A stretch of DNA of 64,000 nt from Nansenia antarctica (Eukaryota; Chordata; Actinopteri; Argentiniformes; Microstomatidae), in NCBI GenBank assembly GCA_963989245.1, contig OZ022345.1:33015295-33079294 (forward strand), read 5' to 3'. Both the position numbers and the translations under genes were made by a program. Positions within the stretch are counted from its first letter, which is position 1. Each line of letters opens with the position of its first letter. Positions 23,655 through 34,800 of this stretch are shown here, piece after piece. The notes below the pieces were generated by a model. The model saw only the letters and a program-made list of their open reading frames with translations, did no database searches and had not been told where the DNA came from.

Positions 23655-23975
23655 GAGCTCATCTTGACATTGCTACATTGGTGCCAGAAGTGGGATGGCG
23701 TCTGTGAGGCCATTGGAGAGGTGTATACACATGAGGGAGTTGGTATAGTGAAGCGTGAGGGCACGCTCTCCCCAACGGAGGGGATAGTGTAACAACCCGG
23801 GTAAGGCCCGTTAGCAGCTCCGCCAAGGAAATTAACTCTCTTGGTGTTGTAGCTAGCACAGCCGGTTTGTAAGCGGAAGGTCGTGAGTTTGATACCTGCT
23901 TAGGGCAAACAACTCTACCCCGTCCTTTGCTACAATAGTTCCGCCTGGGTGCTATCGGCATTTGGTATTCCCCCC
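23655..23975 (+). other. Possible LTR-element or tRNA-like scrap
   Basis: TTGGTGCCAGAAGTGGGATG at about 23680 resembles the primer-binding region after the left LTR of fish Gypsy-type elements, and GTAAGCGGAAGGTCGTGAGT at about 23868 looks like a SINE/tRNA B-box region. No coding part or paired LTR is seen, so both readings are weak. Confidence 0.3.
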
Positions 23976-24089
23976 CCCCCCCTGTGCTCTAGACTCTGCG
24001 ACATACCAGCGTCATGTCCAGTGGGTGTACTTGTACATCAAGCTGCCTCACGCTACTGAAACAGGAAATAGGCACCTGCTCCTATGGGC

Positions 24090-24225
24090 CATTAGGCTCG
24101 AGAACCATCGTTTTTCAAGGCTACTTACTCTACACTTAATTTCTCTCTGCCATCCCATCTTCCTGTGCCCCCCCCTGCAGTACTCTCATGCCCCCCTAGG
24201 ATGGTGCACCTCACAGATTTTTGAG
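24090..24225 (+). mobile_element. Terminal fragment of a ZBED5-type hAT
   Basis: CCCCCCTGCAGTACTCTCAT and CCCCCTAGGATGGTGCACCT follow the same order as the low-identity end of the intact hAT at 35690-35751 (CCCCCCTGCAGTACCC, then CCCACTAGGGGGTCGCGACC). Only the end is present. Confidence 0.55.
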
Positions 24226-24596
24226 TAAGACTAACTGTTAAATTAACTAGCTTGCTAGTCCACATAGGCTGTTGTATGTTACTACCGTATTATAGTAAAT
24301 AAGAATCAGTTAGCTAGAAGGTAGCCAGTATGCCGGTTGTCTTTGTAACAAATTGGGTAACAGAAAATGTCCTGAATGATTGTATCAGACTAAATTCCAC
24401 AGCATTACCTTTTCATTAATTGAATTTATTGTCATTGAGATAGGGAAGCCTGGTTAATGAGGAATGAATGAAGAATGCTAAACACATGAAGGGTTGAACA
24501 AAGAAACTGTGTCCGTATCAGACTAAAGTCTACAGCATTACAGTAATAATTTTAGAAGTTAGCTGAAACCTGTTGCATTGCTTTCGTTCCTGACAG

Positions 24597-24742
24597 ATGG
24601 ATCGACGCAGCAGGCTGGTGGTCCGTCTCCTGTGTCTCCTCTCACTACTGGGGGTGATGTACTACTCCTGGATGTCTTACCCAAGTCAGGTGTTCCCCCA
24701 GAGCAAGTCAGAGGAGGACACATCAGTTACTCATCGTCTCAG
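24597..24742 (+). CDS. b4galnt2-like: b4galnt2-like exon 1: signal anchor
   Basis: The ATG lies directly after a CCTGACAG acceptor, so an upstream non-coding exon is likely. The exon encodes [19 protein letters not shown] and then [10 protein letters not shown]: a short basic cytosolic tail and a hydrophobic span. It ends in phase 2 at CTCAG|GTGGAG. Confidence 0.85.
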
Positions 24743-25401
24743 GTGGAGAATGTCAATATGAGTGTGTTTACATAATCCTTAAAGGATCATGTCAATATGA
24801 GTGTGTTTACATAATCCTTAAAGGATCATGTCAATATGAGTGTGTTTACATAATCCTTAAAGTCCCCAAACTATTCTACATGCCGGATAGGACAGAGTTA
24901 TGGTGACATTTCAAAAATCAATATCCGTCACTAATCGTCTCAGGTGGATGGTGTCAATATGAGTGTGTTTACATAAGGGATCGGCCGTCCCTGTGGAAGA
25001 ACCCTGTCAGTACATCTCATTATGGTTCTAGGTAGAACTGCATATAGAGGAGTTCTTGGACAAAACGTAGTACTACTTTAATAGCTACTGAATACTGTGA
25101 AGGTAAATCTATGTCATGCTGTTTAGCTCATACCTGTGTATTTCCAGCGCCATGCCATCCACCACCTCCACACCACCGTCCCCGTGCATCTGTCCAGCAC
25201 GCTCGTACACACTGAGAGATCACCTTCCCAAAGGCCAGTATGAGGACCTCGTCCAACGGAGAGCAGAGGAGTACAGGAAACACCTCCTCAGGTGGGAGAG
25301 ATGGCATTTATAGTGTCACAGAACATTCCTGGTTAAAGGAAGGCCAAAGCTGATCATTATCAACCACCAGGAAAATCTTTGCCATTTAGCAGACGCACAT
25401 G

Positions 25402-25467
<66 letters not shown>

Positions 25468-25834
25468 GAGTGTGCGTGTGCGTGTGCGTGTGCGTGTGCG
25501 TGTGCGTGTGCGTGCGCGTGCGTGTGCGCGTGCGTGTGTGTGTGTGTGTGTGTTAACTGTTATCTGTGTTAACATGTCTGGTTGGAGGAGAGATAATTAT
25601 TTGTTTTCATTGTTTTACAAACCATCAGACAAGTAGCTGAATTGCATGTACAATTTACATTACAATTATAGAAGTATTAAAACTTCAGAATCTACCAAAT
25701 ATATCATGTCTGTCTCTTGTAGGACCAAGTCCAGTCTGAACAGGCTGCTCTTCGCTCCGTCTAACTCCCCTTTACAGTACCCCATCCAGGGATTCACTGT
25801 GGTCCCTCTCCAGAAGAGCCTCATACCAGGTCAC

Positions 25835-25887
<53 letters not shown>

Positions 25888-28800
25888 CACACACTACTAG
25901 TCAGCGCTACTGTATATATATATATACTTATTGGGAAAAATAACAGTATGTTTTGAGATTGTTTGTAAAGAAGATGCATTTACTAGTGCCATCAGCTCAT
26001 TTCCAGCTCAGATTCATATTTATTGGTTAAGACATTTGGCAATACCCTACTTATTCAGATAACTTTATTGTTAACAACATTATTTCAGGTTTAGCTCTGC
26101 ATGCAACAACAAGAACAAATTACCAGGTTGGTTGGAAACTCTTTGATATGACTGGGGGCTTCAAGGGTCTTCATCGCTACCTGCTGCGAAAACAAAACGC
26201 TTGTTGGTGTTGGTTCGGAATCCTTTTATCAACAGTGTTCTATTTCAACATGGATACTGAAAATACACTGGTTAACAATGAATGATCAATAAATGCTTTT
26301 ACTAAAATGAATGAATGATCAATAAATCCTATGTGCAGCAAGAGTCACTATGAGTGAGTCACTATGTCCCATAAGGATGCCTGCACAGGGATGCAAATTG
26401 CAGTAATCTTCAAACCTGTTTATTCATGTTAACTTCTGCAACTCATATGATTGATCCTTATTGTACAGTGCTTCGCTTTTCCCTCTTTGGGTTAAAAGGA
26501 CATTACACTCCAAAATCAAAGTGTGTCAGATGCTTTCAGACCTCACTGGTAGTTTAGTAATGTCAATATGAGTCCCACGTTTGCAGACCAAGAAATACGG
26601 TCTGGGGGATCGGATCTTCTGGCTATACCAGTGTTTCACCACCTGTTTTGACGTAAGATACATCAAGAACTTAAGAAACGTTGTGTAAAAGTTATGTGAA
26701 TTACGAATTGCAGGGTAGTTAGGCATTAACTTCAACTGGTTAAGGTTAGGTATTACCTTCGACTGGGGGAAGGCATTAGGAAATATTATAATAAGCAACA
26801 ACAATTAGCAATAATTGGCACCAACAAAAAAAACAGTGACCCCAGCGTGATTCGAACCAGCAAATGTGGGGTTAAAACTTGGGTGGTTTCACCCGAACAT
26901 AATCATTGGATGTATAAGGTGTCTATGGTGGGTCTCATCCCGGGAATATAAAATGTCTATGGTGTGTCTCATCCAGGGAATATAGGATGTCTATGGTGGG
27001 TCTCATCCAGGGAATATAAGGTGTCTATGGTGGGTCTCATCCAGGGAATATAAGGTGTCTATGGTGGGTCTCATCCAGGGAATATAAGATGTCTATGGTG
27101 GGTCTCATCCAGGGAATATAAGGTGTCTATGGTTGGGTCTCATCCAGGGAATATAAGATGTATATGGTGGGTCTCATCCAGGGAATATAAGATGTCTATG
27201 GTGGGTCTCATCCAGGGAATGCAATGTTGCGTCATTTTGCTGTGCTTGCTTATCTTGTATTGTCTTGCTTTGTCTTGTATTGTCATGTAGTGTATTGCCT
27301 GTTTTGTCGCTTTGTTGTGCTTGCTGATGTTTTAATGACACTACACCATTCATTTTGTAATAGCCTGCTCAGGGACTACAGATGAAAATTAGCTCATGAG
27401 CTAACTCTGCCACATTTACATTGATGTGGAAACTGATTTGTTGATTAATGTGCACTTTATTTAAAAACAAATCATCCAGGGTCCTATAGGTTCTCTCTTG
27501 TGCACTCTCCTCTTCAGCTCAGCCCACAGGTTTTCAATGGGGTTTAGGTCAGGGGACTGAGATGGCCATGGCAGAAGCTTGATTTTGTGTTCAGTGAACC
27601 ATTTTTGTGTTGATTTGGACATTATGTTTTGGATCATTGTCCTCCTGGAAGATCCAATGACGACCCAGTTTTCGTTTCCTGACAGAGGCAGCCAGAGTTC
27701 ATGACGCCAGGTTCCCAGAGCCTTTGGCGGAAAAACAGCCCCACAACACGGGGATCAGGTTCTTTTTTGGTATAGCCATCCTTCTTTTTACACCAAACCC
27801 ACCTTAGTGTTTGTTGCCAAAAAGCTCGTTTTTGTTCCAATAGCATTTAGCATACTCCAGGTGCTTATGTTTGTGAGAGGGAGACAGAGAGAGGGAGATA
27901 GAGGGGGAGAGAGAGGCATACTCCGGGTGCTTATGTTTGTGGTGAAGTGACAGGAAAGGCTTTTTTCTGGCATGGCTTCCAAATGATTTATTGGCATGGA
28001 GGTGGCGTCTAATGGTAGTTTTGGAGACTTGGTGACCCCGAGATGCTACTCTCTTCTCTAATTCTCCAACAGTGATCCTTGGGGATCTTTTTGCCTCTCT
28101 TACCATCCACCTCACTGTGCATGGGGGCAAAAATAAACTTGGGCCCTCTTCCAGGCAAGTTTGTAACAGTTCCAGTTGCTTTGAACTTTTTAAGTATTGC
28201 CCTCACGGTAGATATGGCCATTTTTTTTTAATAGCCATTCCCTGATTTATGAAGCTCAACACACTTTTCCATCATTTGATTTGTGTGTTCTCTTATCTTT
28301 CCCATGTCTCTTCCAGTGAAGCAGGAAGTCATGGATTACTGCTTGAAAGTTCCTAAACACTCAATCAAATAAAAAAAGTTTACCTACTTCAATTAAAAGT
28401 AGGATGTTCGTAATTTTTTTCAGTGTGACATTAAGCTATACAACTGATTTTTTTATAACTATTTGTACTCGTCTTTACCAGGGGTAAATGGTGTGATTTT
28501 TTTATAACTATTTGTACTCGTCTTTACCAGGGGTCTATGGTGTGAGCCCTGTTCTCTACCTGCAGGTGAGTGTTCGTGTGTCCAGCGGTGTCCTGGCTGT
28601 AGAGGCCCCTGAGCCTGGCCAGGTGGAGGGTCAGGGTCAGGGTCGGATCACTCTCCAGTCCCCCAGCCTCGCTGACCTCAACAACCTCCTGGAACGACTC
28701 ACCTACACCAGCACTGTGTACCGCGTACACACCGGAGACCTGGGTAAGACCTGGGTTAGAACTGGGTATGACCTGGGTTAGACCTGGGTTAGAACTGGGT

Positions 28801-31800
28801 AAGACCTGGGTTAGAACTGGGTAAGACCTGGGTTAGAACTGGGTTAGACCTGGGTTAGATCCGAGTTAGATCTGGGTAAGACCTGGGTTGTACCTGGGTT
28901 ATACCTGGGTTATACCTGGGTTAGACCTGTATCATGAGTCAGCTACTGGCATCTATAACCCTTGGTCATACTTGTGATGACTGTGATAAGTAGTTGTTTC
29001 GCTTCCTCTAGACAAATGCATATGACTCAAATTAATGTAAATGAATGAATGAATGAATGAATGGACTTTATTGTCATTGCTACAGTACAGGTACCAAACA
29101 ACGAAATTTAGGAGGGGTGGCTCCCCTGGTGTTAGGAAAGAAAAAAAAAAACACTTTTAGAAAAAGAATAAAATCACAAGAAGGTAAGGAGCTGGTTTAC
29201 ATAAATAAAGGCTATGTACACAATCCACTGTACTATACTGCACAGATAGTCAACTAGGGTTGTCATATTGCACAATAGTATTTTTTCACGTTATTTAAAG
29301 TGTCACAGTTTGCAGGCTTGAAATGTACATGTTTGTGCCTCAGCACTAGCTGCCATACAATCCGTCCGGACTGTCCTGGGCCCAGAACTTAGGTCTTTGC
29401 TGTGTTCAGGGCCTTGACGGCCTGTGGTAGAAGCAGTTCTTCAGTCTGTTTGTCTTAGCGGCCGGGGTCCTGTACCTCCTTTTCGAGGGCAGCCTGATAA
29501 AGTGTACGTGCCCAGGGTGGGTCGGGTCCCTGGAGATCTTGGAGGCCTTCCTGAGACAGCGTGTGTTGTACAGCTCTTCCAGAGAGGGGAGGGGGGCGCC
29601 GGTGATCTTCTGTGCTGTTCTCACGACTCTCTGTAGCGCATTTCTCTCCGCTGTTGTGCAGCTGTAGAACCAGTTGCAGATGCCGTAGGTGAGGATGCTC
29701 TCCACTGCGCCGCGGTAGAAGGCCACCAGTATCTCCTGCTTGTTGTGTTCTTTGGTCAGTCCCAAGATGGCCGCGCGCTTAGACGCTGCAGCTGGGGGGG
29801 GCTACCACACTGGTGTTTCATTGTGTTTTTAAGTACATTTGTATGTTCACTTTTTTTTAGTACTTATAGGGAACAGTTGTGTATATAGTACCTACAGCAG
29901 GCTCGACTTATTAGAAGTCGGCACGCAAAACGACAAGATAGTTACGGCGGATTTCCTGGAGCAATACAGGATTAACAAGGACATCGCCCGGCTACCGGGA
30001 GAGCCCTGGTTCACAGTCCCCTCCCTGAGGCGGAAACGCCGGCGCCGAGACCGTAGGAAACGACGTGGCCGCCGGGGAGGCCTGCTAGCAAGATTAAGAC
30101 GCAGCCCAAACAAACCAGCTTTGCCAAGCATTTTCCTCTCCAACGTCAGATCCCTGACGAACAAGATGGATGAACTGAGACTACAGGTTGCTAAAAACAA
30201 CATCGTAGGGGATAGCTGTGTGATTATTCTGACCGAAACCTGGCTAAATGACAACATTGTGGACGCAGCTGTTAGCTTGGAGGGGCGCACGCTACACTGC
30301 GCTGACCGAACGGAGCTTAGCGGTAAGTCCCGCGGAGGTGGGATCATAATATCGACGAAGGATAGCTGGTGCTTAAACACGAAAACTGTAAGTAGCCACT
30401 GCTGGAAACCAATGTAAGGAAACCAGGGGCCTCATTTATAGAAAGTACTTTGGATCAAATTTGATCTTACCTGTGGCGTACGTAGAAAACTACGTAAAAG
30501 TAGTGATTTATACAATTTCAACGTGAGTCAATTTGACCTTGGAAACGATCGTAGCACTTGAACACGTTAATGCCTACTGTAATTCATGCAAAGTGAAAGT
30601 GGGTCGTAATAAAATTAACAATGTTGTTATCAGCCGAGAAAATGAGTTTAATTCAAGATTTAAAGGGAACTGATGTTTATGATTGTATTTCAGTCTTCCT
30701 TTATATGCCATTAGGCTATTGTATGGTGTAATCAGAGCGTTTGCGAGCGCGCGTCTATTTCTGATAAAAGACAGTCGATCTCCTCCTCAGTAAAGTTTTT
30801 CTTCTTTTGTTTGTCTACCATCTTGTGAACTCGTCAAAGGTGCTGCTCAACACCACAATCAAGCCTATTTATAGCACTTGGCTTAATTTCAGCCTCTATA
30901 ATTATAATAATCACAGTGCGTAAATACAAAGCTCATTCACCTGCGTTCAATTTCAAGTATATTTGTTATTTATAGACGGAAGTACGTATGACAGACGTAC
31001 GCAATTTTAAACAAGCGCAGCCCATTTAATAAATATTGTTTACGTCCATTTAGAAAGATTTGCTTACGTGCAAGTTAAAGATGACGTTCAAGTACATTTT
31101 TATAAATGAGGCCCCAGGGTTAGAACTACGTTAGACCTGGGGTAGACCTGGGTTAGACCTGGGTTAGACCTGGGTTATACCTGGGTTATACCTGGGTTAT
31201 AGCACATGACAAACTTCAGAGCCAACAGGCTCACAGCCGCAGAGGACGACCCCCTGCTGGCGGAAAAGCTGAACTCCTTCTACGCCCGATTCGACGAGGG
31301 GCGAACGGAGGTAACCACAACACAAACACCACTCTCTCCAGCTCTCAGCAGCCTCACCCTCACAGAGCATGAAGTGAGACGCGTGCTGAAGGCGGTGGAC
31401 CCCAGGAAAGCCTCAGGGCCGGATGGCGTCCTGGGACGGGTGCTGAGGGACTGCGCCGACCAGCTGGCCGGGGTTTTCACCAACATCTTCAACCAGTCCC
31501 TGTCCCAGGCCACCATCCCACCCTGCCTGAAAACCTCAACTATCATCCCAGTCCCGAAGAAAAGCACGGTGAGCTGCCTAAACGACTACCGCACGGTGGC
31601 ACTCACACCAATCATCATGAAGTGCTTCGAGAAACTAGTCCGGGCCCACATAGTCACACGCCTCCCGCCCAACCTGGATCCATACCAGTTCGCCTACAGA
31701 GCCCACAGGTCCACAGAGGACGCCATCGCGACGACTCTCCACTCCACTCTATCCCACCTGGAGAGGGGAAACAGCTACGCGAGACTGCTCTTTGTGGACT

Positions 31801-34800
31801 TCAGCTCTGCCTTCAACACCATCCTTCCAGACAGGCTAGTGACCAAACTACTAGACCTGGGACTATCACACTCTATATGTGCATGGATCAAGGACTTCCT
31901 GTCCGACCGCCCCCAGAGGGTGCGGGTGGGCTCCCACACCTCCACAGCCCTCAGACTCAGCACTGGGTCCCCCCAGGGCTGCGTGCTAAGCCCCATCCTC
32001 TACAACCTCTACACCTACGACTTCACCCCTGTCCACCCCAGCAACTCCATCGTAAAGTTTGCAGACGACACCACCGTGGTGGGCTGCATCTCGGGGGGGG
32101 GCGAGGCGGCGTACAGGGATGAGGTAGAGCAGCTGAGCAAGCTGTGCAAGGTTAACAACCTGCTGCTAAACCAGTCAAAGACCCAGGTAATCATCGTAGA
32201 CTTCAGGAGGAAAAAATCTGAGGTCCAGCCCCTGCTCATCGACGGAGGGAGCGTGGAGAGAGTCTCAACCCTCCGATTCCTGGGGGTGCACATACAGGAT
32301 GACCTGTCCTGGAAGAACAACACAGCAGCCATCATCAAGAAGGCACAACAGCGGCTCTTCTTCCTGAGAGTCCTCAGGAAAGACCACATCGGACAGGAGA
32401 TGCTGGTGGCCTTCTACCGCTGCGCAGTGGAGAGCATCCTCACCTACTGCATCTGCAACTGGTTCTCCAGCTGCACAGCCGCAGAGAGGAATGCGCTACA
32501 GAGAGTCGTGAGAACGGCCCAGAAGATCACCGGCGCCCCCCTCCCCTCTCTGGAAGAGCTGTACAACACACGCTGCCTCAGGAAGGCCTCCAAGATCTCC
32601 AGAGACCCATCCCACCCTGGGTACGAAGCTCAGCTTCTACCCCAGGGCCATCCAGGCCCTGAACACAGCAAAGACCTAGGTTCTGGGCCCTGGACAGTCT
32701 GGACGGATTGATGGCAGCTGCTGGATTGAAAATCAGGTGTAGTGCTGAGGCACAAATGTGTACATTTCAAGCCTGCAAACTGCGACACTTTAAATGAATG
32801 TGCAATAACACTATGTGCAGGGGTGCACATAACTGGTGCGCCAGTGCGCATGCGTCGCCAAAATGCATGCTGCGCGGAAGATCAGCGGCATGAACGCGCT
32901 CTTCCGCACCAACAGCTGGGAGCGCTGGGAGAGGAATTTACTTCCTCAAAATCCACCTGCTGACTGCTGACTGCTGCATCACTGCAAGCGCCGTAACGCC
33001 ATCACAACGACCACGGCGACTCCCCTCACGAAAACATTCGGAAAGTATCGTAACTTGTACTTTCATTCCGCGTATCGCGTATCGCACGGTTATCACGCTG
33101 ACACGTGACAATTCAGTCCCGAACGACTCGTCGCTAAAAGGAAAAACAACACCAAGGAACTTCACGTTTCTTTTCTCTGAAGCTTTCAAACGTTCAGACG
33201 TTTGTTTTACAGCTTAATTATCGCACCTAGACCCCTGACCCAGGGAATATGGTTGGGAATTCTATTAGGGAAAAAAAAATACTTTAAAGTGATAGCCTAC
33301 AACAGTGGTTCCCAAACTTTTTCAATCAGGCCCCCCTTGGGTAATTGGAAATATTTTCGAGCCCCCCCTAACCCGGTTCCCACCTAGATTGATATCATTA
33401 ATTGTATAAAGTTGTAAAAACATTACATTTTCTCTTCTAATAATAACAAGACACATACAGTATATCCAACTATAGTTTTATATTTTATTATGGTTTGAAA
33501 AGGAACATAAGTGCTTGGCAAATGATCCTGTGCCACTGAAATATTCAACATATCAACATTAACTAATTTCTACTGCATCACTATTCTTACTCCTCACATT
33601 TCTATCACAATTACGATCAATGACTTGTGTGTGCTTGCTTTGCCTTGCAAATCTTCTCAAAGCGGGGTTGTTGTTTTGAGACTGCCACTCTCAGTTCATT
33701 CTCAATGTTCAACTTCGACCTGTATTTGCTTTTGATAGCAGCAACAGCAGAAAAGCCTATCTCACACAGGTACGATGTTGCAAAAGGCAGCAGTATTCCC
33801 ACAGCTTTCTGTCCAATGAGAGGGTAGTCCTTCTCCACTCCAATCCAAAACCCAGCCAAAGTCGTGGATGTGAACTGCAGCCTCATGGTTGACTCTGAAG
33901 TCATGTCGATGTACTGTTCCTCTTCCGCAGTGCTGAACATGGCAGGTGGTGGTGCAACAAATGGATCTCTAATCCAGTCGTATTTGGCACTGTCATCCAC
34001 AGAGAAGTATTTCTGGAAGCTTTGTTTCAGGGCTGAGATGTGCTCTCTCATACATGGAACCACTGTGCTCTGCAGCTCATTGGTCTCGATGAATGCCTTC
34101 AGATTCCCAAATGAGTCGATGTCCCCCTGTTCAAGTCTCCTGCCCCACATGTCCAGTTTCCGTGTGAAAGATTGTATCCTGTCTGCCAGATGTGGAAGGT
34201 GTGTGTTGTTGCCCTGCAACTGTAGATTCAATTCATTGAGCTTCTCAAACATGTCGCTTAGGTAGGCCAATTTCATGAGGAAGTCTTCATCATTAAACTT
34301 GCTGGCAAGTTCGTTCCCTTCCTCCTCCAAGTAGATTCGGATCTCATCTTTCAGCGATAGCACCCTGGACAGCACCTTTCCGCGAGAGAGCCAACGCGAC
34401 TCGCTGTGAAATAGCACGGCTGTGTGCTCGGAGCCCATCTCCTCGCACAAAGCGGAAAAAATGCGAGCTTTCAGTGGTCTTGTTTTTATGTAATTGACGG
34501 TGGTGATAACATGAGACAAAACGTCATTCAACTCTGGACTCAGCTGCTTTGACGCGAGTGCCTCCCTGTGTATTATGCAGTGAGTCCACACTGCTTTCGG
34601 TGCAACGCGCTTGATGAGCGTCTGGAGCCCTCCCCGTTTTCCTGCCATGGCCTGGGCACCGTCGGTGCATATCCCCACACAGTCCTCCCATTTCAGATCG
34701 GCTTCACTCAGGTATTTGTCTATGATTTTGAACAGTTCATCAGCTGTTGCTCTGTTTGGGACATAGTTGCAAAATAGCAAATCCTCGCTCAAACCCTCCG

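Noticed and set aside
23868..23900. tRNA gene
   Set aside because: Only a B-box-like stretch is present; no A box, acceptor stem or clover-leaf could be made.
28512..28565. Acceptor CTTTACCAG at 28522-28530 as the start of exon 5
   Set aside because: In the phase required by exon 4 it runs into TGA; the acceptor at 28564-28565 gives a continuous frame and the family-typical spacing.
31622..32122. 166-codon plus-strand frame
   Set aside because: Out-of-frame shadow of the LINE reverse transcriptase, Pro/His-rich without motifs.
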